NCBI GenBank assembly: GCA_937991965.1
Contig: CALKLP010000179.1
Coordinates: 1-37,244 of the forward strand
DNA: 37,244 nucleotides
Direction of reading: 5' to 3'
DNA from: an uncultured Verrucomicrobiales bacterium
GTDB lineage: Bacteria; Verrucomicrobiota; Verrucomicrobiia; Verrucomicrobiales; Akkermansiaceae
Position numbers and translations under genes: made by a program. Below are positions 8,637 through 17,124 of the stretch, one piece after another. The notes below the pieces were generated by a model. It ran no database searches and had not been told where the DNA came from. It worked only from the letters and a program-made list of their open reading frames with translations. Numbering within the stretch: the stretch's first letter is position 1; each line of letters opens with the position of its first letter.

Positions 8637-9737
8637 TCAGGAAGATATTTCCATCTTTCTCTGATAGTCTTCTGTGATGGAGGAGAAGGCTTCCACAAGA
8701 AAGCTCCCGTCCCCGACTCTAATCCTGAAGTCTTTTCCTGCACCAAAGAAGATACATCCCTTTTCTTCTCCGGCCACAAGGTGCACTCCTTGCGACGAGA
8801 ACACGACAGAAGAAGTTTCATCGGACTCTACATTTGAGGAGAATGTGGTTGTTTCCGGCGTTATCTCGATCGTTTTTTCGAGGGCGTCGTTGTGCCGAAC
8901 TCGAAGAGTCTCCGATGCGACGCCCGATGTGTCTTGGGAGTGTTCAATCCTCGCTGCTTCTTGGATTTCAGAATTCTCGTCTAGGCAGAAGAAGGACTGT
9001 GTCAGGTCTGTCCCCGTCGCCTGTATTCCGTAAGTGGTTCTGCATAATACATTACCGGTCATGATGGCCGACCTCTGCTGTGTGTTTTCCGCGTAGTGCG
9101 TCGCAAGGTCTTCTTCGAAATTGGGTCCTACGGAAAACATGTACTGCACGACCGATTCCTCTAGTGAAGTATCCCAAATCCGCACGTCGAGGATGTATCC
9201 ATGAAAGTATTCTCCCTTGCCGTCGGTCCCTATTCGCAGCGGGTCGGTCGTGCCTGTGGTTAGGGTGATGCTCTCAGTATACCATAAAGTTCCATCAACG
9301 AAAATGCTGAGAACGCCGGCTTTGCAAGAGAATGTAAAGAATGTCCACGTGTCGGTGTTTACAACTTGGGAACTATTGGAGATAGAACTAACCCTGGTAG
9401 AGTAGTCGTAGTACTCCGGGTAGCCGTTGTCATTCCGAGCGTACAAGACGAAAGCATTTGGTGAAGACAGTTCTCCGTAGCATAGCACGGGAGAACTGTT
9501 GTTACTCGAAAGTTTTGCCCAGAAAGAGAAGGATCTGTCGATGTCGTCGGCAATGTTCGTTAAACTCCCCGTTGACAGGAGAGACGTGGCGCCGTCGAGG
9601 GAGAGGCAGGAGCCGTGAATGGCGTCGTCTTCAGTGTCCAACGATCCGGATTCCACGGCGAGGTCTCTGAGGCCAAAGTCTTCCTCTGCGACGTCACTTG
9701 CGTTGAAGCGATATCTCGCGAAGTATTTTAGAGACAT
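8637..9737 (-). CDS. LamG/concanavalin A-like domain protein
   Basis: A 366-residue protein. Residues about 40-205 show the jelly-roll pattern of LamG domains: SLDGATSLLS, RSFSFWAKL, WTFFTFSCKAGVLSIFVDG, PLRIGTDG and GYILDVRIWDTSL. These domains bind glycans or proteins. The C-terminal part is serine- and threonine-rich and beta-type, with a final segment resembling the end of the protein encoded at 6475-7443. It converges with the discoidin gene, leaving 22 bp between the stop codons. A role in virion surface binding is inferred from the fold and its neighbours. Confidence 0.7.
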   Translation of the reverse strand: MSLKYFARYRFNASDVAEEDFGLRDLAVESGSLDTEDDAIHGSCLSLDGATSLLSTGSLTNIADDIDRSFSFWAKLSSNNSSPVLCYGELSSPNAFVLYARNDNGYPEYYDYSTRVSSISNSSQVVNTDTWTFFTFSCKAGVLSIFVDGTLWYTESITLTTGTTDPLRIGTDGKGEYFHGYILDVRIWDTSLEESVVQYMFSVGPNFEEDLATHYAENTQQRSAIMTGNVLCRTTYGIQATGTDLTQSFFCLDENSEIQEAARIEHSQDTSGVASETLRVRHNDALEKTIEITPETTTFSSNVESDETSSVVFSSQGVHLVAGEEKGCIFFGAGKDFRIRVGDGSFLVEAFSSITEDYQRKMEISS

Positions 9738-9788
9738 TATACTTTACTTTGGACATTATATTTTATTTGATATTTATTAGCTTCAAAT

Positions 9789-10562
9789 ATGCATCCCCTA
9801 CTCGTGGAGGGGTCCAAGGAAGCTTCACGTTTGTACGACTCTCTTGCTGACGCAAGGTTGGACTGGTCGCGTTTGAGGGTGTCGACCCTTCCGAAGAACA
9901 TGTCGAGTGCCGAGTTTTTGAAGGTATTAAAGAACGGTACAAGAGTGGTATCCGTCTCTTCTTTCAAGGCTGAATTCGCCAAGGCGGTGTTTAAATTCAA
10001 GGCCGTGCTGGGAGAAAAAAAGTGGTTCGCTGTCCTCGAGCCTTCTTTTTCGCGCAGTCTCTACTTCTTTCTGTTGGCATTACAGGTTTGTCCCGAGATT
10101 TTCCGCAATCTGCAAGGAATACTGAAACTCCCTCAAGGTTTCGCGTTATCGGATGCATTCACCGACTTTGTGTACGTATGTTTCGACGACATGGTGTCTT
10201 CTGGTTGTACGATCGAGTCCACTCTCAAACCGGTTTCAAGTATGCCCAGGGTTGTGGTGGCCCCTTTTGTCGGTGAAGTCGCGAAGGAATTTCTCTCCAA
10301 CATCGGTGTCAACGTGGTCCATTCGGAAGTCGTCTTGCCATTCGTAAAAATCGATCCGTCCAGGTCAAACGCTGTTGACTTCAAGTACGATGCGTATCCG
10401 ATCGTGTTCAGTCATCGGACTTTAAAGGATGTAGAGGGGTTCCCCGAGATATACAAGAAGGCTAGGGTTGATGTCAACTTAGAAGAGGAGTTCCCATTGA
10501 AAGATCCTTATTCCCGGTACGAATACCTTGTCCGTGATATTGTCGACAAGTTCGTGTCATGA
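9789..10562 (+). CDS. phosphoribosyltransferase-like protein
   Basis: A 257-residue protein. Residues 126-143 (DFVYVCFDDMVSSGCTIE) closely follow the PRPP-binding loop of type I phosphoribosyltransferases: four hydrophobic residues, two acids, then a small-residue loop ending in G-x-T. The region before it (LSDAFTD) and the strand SMPRVVVAPFVGEVAKEFL after it fit a Rossmann-like core. If active it would join a base to PRPP, possibly for nucleotide salvage, in line with the ribonucleotide reductase elsewhere in the window. No full family assignment is possible by eye, and the fold may have been taken for a non-enzymatic use. The start codon sits inside TTCAAATATGCATC. Confidence 0.45.
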   Translation: MHPLLVEGSKEASRLYDSLADARLDWSRLRVSTLPKNMSSAEFLKVLKNGTRVVSVSSFKAEFAKAVFKFKAVLGEKKWFAVLEPSFSRSLYFFLLALQVCPEIFRNLQGILKLPQGFALSDAFTDFVYVCFDDMVSSGCTIESTLKPVSSMPRVVVAPFVGEVAKEFLSNIGVNVVHSEVVLPFVKIDPSRSNAVDFKYDAYPIVFSHRTLKDVEGFPEIYKKARVDVNLEEEFPLKDPYSRYEYLVRDIVDKFVS

Positions 10563-10605
10563 ATGTAATTTTATTATTTCATGTCATATTTGCATCAATC
10601 AAGGT

Positions 10606-11505
10606 ATGCAATCAATCCAAATCATCTGGAAGGGTGACGTCTTCGAGGAAACGGCAATCGGTATCTTTGATGCTCTCTTCATTAGCGGGTTCCATGCCGA
10701 CCTCGTCTTTGAAGTTGAAGACTCTTTCAAGTACCGTCAAGATGTATTGTATGTGATACTTGGTCTTCACAGAATCAAGAAAGTTCCGTATAACTTCATT
10801 GCAATTCAGGCCGAGCAAGTGGGTTCCAAGTGGATGACAGAGTTGTATATGAACAATTTACGCCGGGCATTGTGTGTTTGGGATTTCTCTCCACGTAATT
10901 GTTCGTACTTTCGCGAGAAAGGCATTCATTGCTACCTTGTTCCGACAAGAGTTCCGATGGAAATATTTTACCCCGAGAGTCCGGGTATGAGAAAACATTT
11001 CTCTTCTATGCCTAAGGATATTGACGTCCTCTTCTATGGCGCCAGGTGTGCTCGCCGTGAAAGACTTGAAAGGGATTTCTCCAAGAAAACATCTCTCCGA
11101 GTCGTGTTTCGATACAATGACCTGTTCCGGGAGGAAAGGGAAGATCTCATAGCACGTTCAAAGGTCGTTCTCAACGTCCACTACTGGCCATCTGCTTCAC
11201 TGGAGACTCACCGAGTCGAGTACCTGTGCTCTCGGGGAAAGTGTGTACTATCCGAACGATCGAGCGACCCCGACTTGGATCTGAGGTATTCTCAGTGCGT
11301 AGCCTTTGTAAAGCTTGATGGGATGGCTGAAGCAGCCGAGCGGTACGCTAGAGACAGTCAAGCCAGGGCGGATTTGGAAATAAAATCGCAGAGACAAAGC
11401 TTCGCTACACAAACTGACGTTTCCATCATTAAGGAAATAACGGGCATCCTCACGTCTACCAAATCTACCAAATCTACCACAACCACTCGTTCATCGGGTC
11501 TTTAG
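10606..11505 (+). CDS. glycosyltransferase-like protein (GT-B, CgeB/YkvP type)
   Basis: A 299-residue protein. The C-terminal half has the order typical of small GT-B glycosyltransferases of the CgeB/spore-protein type: a strand with DIDVLFYGA, a charged helix, LRVVFRYNDLF, IARSKVVLNVHYW, and then the nucleotide-sugar-binding-like stretch LETHRVEYLCSRGKCVLSE. The donor and acceptor are unknown. The ATG at 10606 was preferred over upstream non-ATG codons that overlap the previous gene. The C-terminus carries a serine/threonine/lysine repeat built from 9-bp units (11455-11479), and the tail overlaps the converging TAF11-like gene by 32 bp. Together with the sulfotransferase-like and isomerase-like genes it suggests viral glycan building. 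Confidence 0.6.
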   Translation: MQSIQIIWKGDVFEETAIGIFDALFISGFHADLVFEVEDSFKYRQDVLYVILGLHRIKKVPYNFIAIQAEQVGSKWMTELYMNNLRRALCVWDFSPRNCSYFREKGIHCYLVPTRVPMEIFYPESPGMRKHFSSMPKDIDVLFYGARCARRERLERDFSKKTSLRVVFRYNDLFREEREDLIARSKVVLNVHYWPSASLETHRVEYLCSRGKCVLSERSSDPDLDLRYSQCVAFVKLDGMAEAAERYARDSQARADLEIKSQRQSFATQTDVSIIKEITGILTSTKSTKSTTTTRSSGL

Positions 11506-11893
11506 AGTTTGCTCCAAGCAAATCCGACACAGATATTGGGCTCGAGGAACTCGAACCTTGTCGCTCCTGTCTTTTCCTTACCGTCTCAATTTTGTTCGCG
11601 ATAAAACTTTTCGCGAGTATCGAGAGTATCATAACGGTGTCATCAGTCGCAGCACACCCCGTGGCATTCTCTATCTTCTCCCTCACGACCTCGTCAGAAA
11701 CGACAGTTCTCGTCGCAAGAAAGTACCGTTTCTTGTCGTAATTGGATCCCAGAAGGTTCAAGTCCAGGGTACCCCCGCAGTGCTGCACCAAGCCAGAGTT
11801 GGAAACCGAAAACTCAGCTCGGTATAAGTCGGCGACATCAGAGGCATCCTCTTTGGGTTTTGACCCTAACCCTAAAATGTCCCCGTCGTCCAT
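11474..11893 (-). CDS. TAF11-like histone-fold protein
   Basis: A 139-residue protein. Residues 56-105 line up without gaps, from memory of the human sequence, with the TAF11 (TAFII28) histone fold: R56-Y57, an arginine at 62, I74, T78-G79, V87, S91, K95, F97 and E103 fall on matching positions. The pattern runs from helix 1 (DEVVREKIENATG) through helix 2 (MILSILAKSFIANKIETV). After a serine loop, PISVSDLLGA fits the short third helix. TAF11 pairs with TAF13 in TFIID and binds TBP; a TAF13-like gene lies at 18567-18881. TAF10 was considered but needs gaps. The 5' coding region contains TTAGGGTTAGGG (11864-11875). The gene shares an AT-rich divergent promoter region with the next gene. Confidence 0.55.
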   Translation of the reverse strand: MDDGDILGLGSKPKEDASDVADLYRAEFSVSNSGLVQHCGGTLDLNLLGSNYDKKRYFLATRTVVSDEVVREKIENATGCAATDDTVMILSILAKSFIANKIETVRKRQERQGSSSSSPISVSDLLGANSKDPMNEWLW

Positions 11894-12033
11894 TGAATGA
11901 GATGCAAATGTGGAGTGAATGAGATGGGGTGATTATTTTTCAGTTCAGATTATATTTTTCGTTAATTTTTTTGCGTGAAATTGTGCCCAATTTATTTCCT
12001 TGCAGTTATTAAGTGCTAAGACTTGATTTTAGG
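11894..12033. promoter_or_regulatory. divergent AT-rich intergenic region
   Basis: The gap between the TAF11-like gene and the next gene on the other strand is strongly AT-rich from 11930 to 12010 and contains TTATATTTTTCG and a TTAATTTTTTT run. It must hold both promoters. No known motif stands out beyond its composition. Confidence 0.35.
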
Positions 12034-13011
12034 ATGCCTCGCCCATCCGACGACTTATTCTCGGATTCCGACGAGGATCTTGTGTCGCCACGCCAAGAGG
12101 ATCAAGAGGACCACACCAAGAGCAAAAAGGATTCGGTGGCAAAGTCGGTGGCAAAGTCTAGGAGCGACGTCCGTCGAGAATACATAGAATACAAGAGAAG
12201 GGAGAAGAAGCAGCGAGAAAATGTTCGGACTACTGGGACTACTGCTAGGACTACTGGGTCTACTCGGACTACTGGGACTACTGGGACTACTCGAACTACG
12301 CGGACTACTCGGACCCCGCGTGGTAAGGCGGCGTACTTGGCTGTAAACAAGTACTTCGAGAAAGCTTTTAAGGACACGTCAGCAAGTGGTGACTCGGAGG
12401 CATTCAAGTACTTGTTGAAGAAGACGCCCGTACCTGTTGTGCTTCACCACATGCACTTCCTCTTCGACACCAATCGCGACAACGCCAACAACGTACGGTT
12501 GCTCGTGGCCTACAACGACAGGTACAACATCGTGTCCAGGTACTTCCTGAAGGCCATGAAGTCGAAGGATAGAGCAGCTTTGGCGGTGCAGTCTTTGGCG
12601 GAAGTGTCCAAAAAACTTTTTAAGAAAACTGCCTTGAAAGACATCGACAACCTTCACCATTTCACGCCGGAGTTTATCTTGATGACGACGATCCAGGCAG
12701 GGGACATGGATTCATATGACAAGATAGTTTCGGAGTGGGAAATTATGGATGCCTTCAAGCGCTCTTGTGATTTGATCGCGGCTTTCTTCGGGGTCAAGAA
12801 TTTCTTTGCGGACACGTCAAGGTTTGTCGATCGACAGGCATTGTTCATTTCTTGCATTTGCGGCGGGAGCGTGGATACCTTGTCAAAGATTGTCAAGAGC
12901 ACCGATACAAAGTGGCTTTCGGATTTCACGATGCGTAAGACGCGCGAGATGAGCACTCCCCCTCAGGGGATGTTGGAGCACCTAGCGGAGAACTACGGCT
13001 TGAAGATGTAG
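12034..13011 (+). CDS. hypothetical protein with Thr/Arg repeat linker and helical domain
   Basis: A 325-residue protein. Residues 1-60 are charged and disordered-looking, with a duplicated SVAK unit. A low-complexity segment of threonine, glycine and arginine triplets follows (12223-12314), encoded by 9-bp repeats of the GGACTACTG type. The remaining 230 residues are helical with ankyrin-like spacing in places (GDSEAFKYLLKKTPVPVVL, AGDMDSYDKIVSEWEIMDAF, GGSVDTLSKIVKS), which may be a very degenerate ankyrin array. No function is assigned. The ATG at 12034 was chosen; the GTG at 12013 has no support. Confidence 0.6.
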   Translation: MPRPSDDLFSDSDEDLVSPRQEDQEDHTKSKKDSVAKSVAKSRSDVRREYIEYKRREKKQRENVRTTGTTARTTGSTRTTGTTGTTRTTRTTRTPRGKAAYLAVNKYFEKAFKDTSASGDSEAFKYLLKKTPVPVVLHHMHFLFDTNRDNANNVRLLVAYNDRYNIVSRYFLKAMKSKDRAALAVQSLAEVSKKLFKKTALKDIDNLHHFTPEFILMTTIQAGDMDSYDKIVSEWEIMDAFKRSCDLIAAFFGVKNFFADTSRFVDRQALFISCICGGSVDTLSKIVKSTDTKWLSDFTMRKTREMSTPPQGMLEHLAENYGLKM

Positions 13012-13012
13012 T

Positions 13013-13114
13013 ATTCAAATAGTTGAAATAGTTCAAATAGTTCAAATATCCATTCTTGACTGTTTGGAATTGTAGGTAAACATTTCAAATATTTACACAT
13101 TTATCAAGTTCAAC
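13013..13114 (+). promoter_or_regulatory. putative polymerase promoter region with TTCAAATA repeats
   Basis: Four near-identical 10-bp units of the type ATAGTTCAAA run from about 13014 to 13050 and end in TTCAAATATCCA (13041-13052). A further TTCAAATATTT lies at about 13083-13093. The 12-base element is shared with the region before the gene at 3825. The position just upstream of an essential early gene suggests a promoter; this is inferred. Confidence 0.5.
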
Positions 13115-16100
13115 ATGGATCTTTACCTCCACGACATCAATGTCGAGAATCGAAACCCTAGCCCCAAGTCTACCGGTTTCAAGAGTCACACGTACGTGCA
13201 CATCTTTGCCGTGGACTCTTCCGGTGACCCGGTTTTCGTGGAGGCTAAGAATTTTCGGCCATGGATGTACGTCGAGTTGGGACCTGGTGGAGACTTCGCG
13301 TCGTTCAAGTCGGAGCTTCAGCAGCACTTTTGGTACCGGAACGTCGTGTCTTGCGAGTTCGTGAAGAGGAAGCGATTTATTGGGTTTTCGGACAATGCCC
13401 TGTTCGACTACGTCCTCTTGCGTTTCACGGGTCTCCTACCGATGTACTGTTGCCGGAAGGCACTCCGAGAGATGACGTTCCAGGGAGACAAAGTCATCAT
13501 TTACGAGGACAAAGTCGACCCCGTGTTGAAGTTCTTCCATGAGACGAAGGTTCGCCCTTCGTCGTATTTCTCGATGGAGAACTTCCACAAGGTGTTGGGG
13601 GCAGGCAAGACGCACTGCGACCTCGAGTACACGGTGGATTCCAAGTTCTTGTCCCCCTCGTCGGACCATGAATCTCGTCCACCGCCACCGATGACGATGT
13701 GTGCGTACGACATCGAGTCTTCGGGTCTGGATCCCAAGACTGATTTCGTCTTCCAGGTTTCCTTGTGCTTCTGTCGCTTGGGTGACAACTTGGAACCCTT
13801 GGAACCCTTGGAATCTGGTTCGGACCATGCCTCGTCGGCTTGCAAGGATGGGATGGTGATCTGTGTGGGCAAGACGGACTCCCTGGACGGGACCCCCATC
13901 GTGGAGGTTCCGAACGAGATTTCTCTTCTCGAGAAATTCCGGGACGTGATCGTCGAGCGGAAAGTCTGCATCCTTGTGGGCTACAACAGCTACCAGTTTG
14001 ACGGCCAGTTCATGTACAAGAGGGCAGTCGAAACGTATGCCAGTAAAACCTTTCGAAAGATCGGTCTTCTCAGGGAAGACGAAGCAGAGCTCAAGGTCAA
14101 GATTTTGGAATCCTCAGCTCTAGGCAGGAACGAGTTGGTCCAGTTCATCATCCCTGGTCGTTTGGAATTCGACGCCCTCATGACTCTTCGTAGGAACCAC
14201 AAACTCAGCTCTTACAAGCTCAACGCCGTCTGCGACAAGTTTTTCGGAGGGACAAAGGATGACGTCTCTTACCAGGACATCCTCGAGGCTTGCACGACGA
14301 AGGATCCTCAGAAGCTCGGTGTAATCGCGAAGTATTGCTTCCAAGACTCGTGGTTGGTCCTGCGCCTCGTGGACAAGCTCAAGGACGTGTACAACGGGAT
14401 GGAGATGTCTAAGCTGTGCAGGGTGCCTCTTCGGTTCATCGAGTCTCGTGGGCAGCAGGTTAAGTGCATGTCTCTTATCCTCGACCGGATCCACGGTTCG
14501 TACGTGTGCAACCATGTCCCGGCGGATTCAGCGGGTTCAGCTTCGTATCAGGGAGCGACTGTTATCGACGCGTCAGTGGGGTTTCACGTGAAGGACCCGG
14601 TGGTTTGCTTGGATTTCGCTAGCCTCTACCCTTCCATCATGCGTTGGAAGAACCTATGCTACACTACCTACGTCGTTAAAGGCTCATACCTTGGCATCGA
14701 GGGGGTGCACTACGAGGACTACGAGACTTCACCTGGGCACATCGAGACTTTCGCCCACCGCCCCGGTGAGAAGGGCATCTTGTCCTTGATAGAGGAAAAC
14801 CTTGGCGAGTCGAGGAAGGCGACGAAGAAGCTGATGAAAGAAACAGACAAGGAAAAGGACCAGTTCAGGTACAACCTGTTGAACTCGAAGCAGCTCGCGG
14901 AGAAGGTGACCATGAACTCCCTGTACGGTTTCTGCGGGACTTCCAACGGTGTTCTTCCCCTCGTAGCCATCGCCGCTGCTGTTACCTGCACGGGGAGGAG
15001 AATGATCGACGAAACAGCGGAATTCGTTCAGAAGACTATGGGCGCGACAGTTGTATACGGCGACACGGATTCGGTGATGTGCACCTTCCCGGTTTCGAAC
15101 GAGATGAGGGCCCAGGGCGACAGGGCCCTTCTCCATCACGCCTACGCCAAAGGTTTGGAGGCGGAGGAGAAGGCTTCGGCGCTCTTCGGCCACCCTGTCT
15201 TGCTGGAGTACGAGAAAATGTATTGGCCCTTCCTTCTATTGTCGAAGAAGAGGTACGCGACGATGATGTACGAACACCCGGACGACGTCCCCAAGATGAC
15301 GTCTTCTGGTTTGGTTACGGTGAGGAGAGACAACGCTCCCGTCGTGCGGGAATGCGCGAACGAGGTCATCAATCTACTCATGGCGAAGAAGTCCGACGAC
15401 GAAGTCCTTGGGTATGTTCGAGGAGTTCTTGAATCCCTGGAGACTTCGGAGATTCCGTTGGAGAAGCTCGTCATCTCGAACGAGTTGAAGAAGCATGCAG
15501 AGGAGTACGCCAGCCCTGCCCCGCACTCGGTACTCTCGGGGAAGATCAAGTCGAGGTCGAAGAACCAGAAGGTATTCCGCGACGTCGTGAAGCCTCTATA
15601 CGAGACTCCCGGGGGCTTTGACGACAACGAGCTGTGTTCGGTGTACGCCCAACTGGAGAACCTCCGCAAGCAGATCTCTTTCCTGGAGAAGACGGATATA
15701 AACATGTTCGACTTCATTGAGGACCTGGCCAAGGGAACAATAGAGGCAAAACACGAGGTGGTTAGTTCAAACTTGGCAAACTTGGCCAGAGCTCCTGAGG
15801 GAAGGTTGGTCCAGGTAGGGATCAACAACTCTTTCGACCTCGGGCAACACTACCGCAAATTTTCTTCCTACGACAAAGTCCACTGGGAGGAACCTAGGCT
15901 AGGCAACCGGATACCGTACGTGATTGTGAGGGGGCGTGGGGCTGTCAACGACAGGTCGGAGGACCCCAAGTACGTGGCGGTGTCGACTCACCTGAAGATC
16001 GACACTCTGTACTACATCGTGCAACAGCTGAAGAATCCCTTGACTGGGATTCTGAAACACACTCTACAAGACCCGGACAGGCTTCATCTTCTATTTACAG

Positions 16101-16189
16101 AGTATTCTAGGAGGGCGGCTAACGCAAACCAGGGGCGACAGGAGATTACTAGTTTCTTCACTAGGAACGTGAAGTCGAAATTGTCGTAG
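13115..16189 (+). CDS. polB: family B DNA polymerase
   Basis: A 1024-residue replicative DNA polymerase. The 3'-5' exonuclease motifs are intact: D199/E201 in YDIESSGLD, N291/D296 in GYNSYQFDG, and Y407/D411 in YCFQDS. The polymerase motifs are intact: motif A D500-FASLYPSIM, motif B K597 to Y604-G, motif C YGDTDS at 648-653, and KKRY at 711-714. There is no intein or intron. Small in-frame repeats occur in the exonuclease region (LEPLEPLES, from 9-bp units) and near residue 470. The C-terminal end, RQEITSFFTR (1008-1017), resembles a PCNA-interacting box, with I at the fourth and FF at the seventh and eighth positions but R instead of Q at the first. The ATG at 13115 gives a normal family N-terminus. 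Confidence 0.98.
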   Translation: MDLYLHDINVENRNPSPKSTGFKSHTYVHIFAVDSSGDPVFVEAKNFRPWMYVELGPGGDFASFKSELQQHFWYRNVVSCEFVKRKRFIGFSDNALFDYVLLRFTGLLPMYCCRKALREMTFQGDKVIIYEDKVDPVLKFFHETKVRPSSYFSMENFHKVLGAGKTHCDLEYTVDSKFLSPSSDHESRPPPPMTMCAYDIESSGLDPKTDFVFQVSLCFCRLGDNLEPLEPLESGSDHASSACKDGMVICVGKTDSLDGTPIVEVPNEISLLEKFRDVIVERKVCILVGYNSYQFDGQFMYKRAVETYASKTFRKIGLLREDEAELKVKILESSALGRNELVQFIIPGRLEFDALMTLRRNHKLSSYKLNAVCDKFFGGTKDDVSYQDILEACTTKDPQKLGVIAKYCFQDSWLVLRLVDKLKDVYNGMEMSKLCRVPLRFIESRGQQVKCMSLILDRIHGSYVCNHVPADSAGSASYQGATVIDASVGFHVKDPVVCLDFASLYPSIMRWKNLCYTTYVVKGSYLGIEGVHYEDYETSPGHIETFAHRPGEKGILSLIEENLGESRKATKKLMKETDKEKDQFRYNLLNSKQLAEKVTMNSLYGFCGTSNGVLPLVAIAAAVTCTGRRMIDETAEFVQKTMGATVVYGDTDSVMCTFPVSNEMRAQGDRALLHHAYAKGLEAEEKASALFGHPVLLEYEKMYWPFLLLSKKRYATMMYEHPDDVPKMTSSGLVTVRRDNAPVVRECANEVINLLMAKKSDDEVLGYVRGVLESLETSEIPLEKLVISNELKKHAEEYASPAPHSVLSGKIKSRSKNQKVFRDVVKPLYETPGGFDDNELCSVYAQLENLRKQISFLEKTDINMFDFIEDLAKGTIEAKHEVVSSNLANLARAPEGRLVQVGINNSFDLGQHYRKFSSYDKVHWEEPRLGNRIPYVIVRGRGAVNDRSEDPKYVAVSTHLKIDTLYYIVQQLKNPLTGILKHTLQDPDRLHLLFTEYSRRAANANQGRQEITSFFTRNVKSKLS

Positions 16190-16318
16190 GTATATGAATG
16201 TATTTTTGATTTATTTTTACTTATCTTTGTTTCTTGGAGGTATTGGAGGTATATGGGGGTATATGGAGTATTTCAACTTGAATGGACCTAGGTTAAAGGA
16301 TTAAAAGGGGTTAAAAGG

Positions 16319-16333
16319 TTAGGGTTAGGTTAG
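16319..16333. promoter_or_regulatory. telomere-like GGGTTAG element
   Basis: TTAGGGTTAGGTTAG lies about 48 bp before the start of the small cysteine-containing gene at 16381, in the gap after the polymerase. It is one of about a dozen such elements in the window. Confidence 0.4.
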
Positions 16334-16380
16334 CCGATGCAAAAAGACTAACGTTTTTGTATTTTTTTGAGTTATATACA

Positions 16381-16647
16381 ATGAGTTTCGGAAGCCTAGA
16401 TAAAAACAAGGTTTCCTGGTGTACCAACGGTTTTTTTGGCAGCAAGTGCTTCGCTGTGAAAAGGGTCGGACAGGTTCCTACAGGTTGTTTCAAGACCCAG
16501 GACTCCACATTCCGCTTCTCACAACGAGAGCTGGGGGTTTGTGTTAATGAAAAAAATCGACGAATGTTCACACTAGAGAAAACAATACGATGGATCAGTT
16601 CCTTTAACGCGGTTCCGACAACATGTACTCCGTGTACTACTCCATAA
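16381..16647 (+). CDS. small cysteine-containing hypothetical protein
   Basis: An 88-residue protein with six cysteines (including the pattern T-C-T-P-C near the C-terminus) and no membrane span. It does not resemble a family I know. The ATG follows GAGTTATATACA, a TATA-like context, and a telomere-like element lies upstream. The size and lack of homology make it the least certain of the genes in this part, but the composition and spacing fit a real small gene. Confidence 0.4.
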   Translation: MSFGSLDKNKVSWCTNGFFGSKCFAVKRVGQVPTGCFKTQDSTFRFSQRELGVCVNEKNRRMFTLEKTIRWISSFNAVPTTCTPCTTP

Positions 16648-16725
16648 GTTGACTATCGTTGATCAGACATGTCTTTCTAACATATAAAATATGAGAGAAA
16701 ATAAGCGAATGTGGAATATAGCCTC

Positions 16726-17109
16726 ATGCCCGGGCAAGGTAAGTCAAGCCTAGGATTTGTTTATCGTCTGGTTGTGTTTCCTGTAAGAGTTCTCTTCTTC
16801 CATGGACCAAAACTGTGGGGGTACGGATTCGGAGGAGGATCCAGTCCAGAAGATATGTGTCAGTCTTTTACAGACGTCAGAAGCGAGTTCTGGCGTTCTT
16901 CGGACACGACACAGAAGGAGTGTTTTGAGATACTAGAAAGAAGATTCGATGCGTTCGTTGTCGGAGCTTTCGCCCTTACGACGATCGCTGTTTGCATCCA
17001 GACCATGTATCTGTCAGTCAGCAGATATTTTATACTGAGGCCGTTGAACGAAGTAAACCGGAACTTGCAAGAGATTTTACGTGTTATACAAGACAAGGAA
17101 GAAGATTAA
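16726..17109 (+). CDS. small membrane protein
   Basis: A 127-residue protein. A moderately hydrophobic stretch near residues 12-28 (VYRLVVFPVRVLFF) and a clear membrane span near 77-100 (FVVGAFALTTIAVCIQTMYL) flank a glycine-rich and polar segment; the C-terminal 25 residues are a charged helix (NEVNRNLQEILRVIQDKEED). It may be a virion or host membrane protein. The ATG at 16726 was chosen over the GTG at 16711. A short out-of-frame ORF beginning at 16691 overlaps the start. It ends 15 bp before the stop codon of the converging gene. Confidence 0.5.
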   Translation: MPGQGKSSLGFVYRLVVFPVRVLFFHGPKLWGYGFGGGSSPEDMCQSFTDVRSEFWRSSDTTQKECFEILERRFDAFVVGAFALTTIAVCIQTMYLSVSRYFILRPLNEVNRNLQEILRVIQDKEED

Positions 17110-17124
17110 TAGTACTATTTGTTC

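Noticed and set aside
11474..11893. TAF10 assignment for the histone-fold protein
   Set aside because: TAF10 needs an insertion and a deletion to align, whereas TAF11 aligns without gaps over the core and has its natural partner in the same window.
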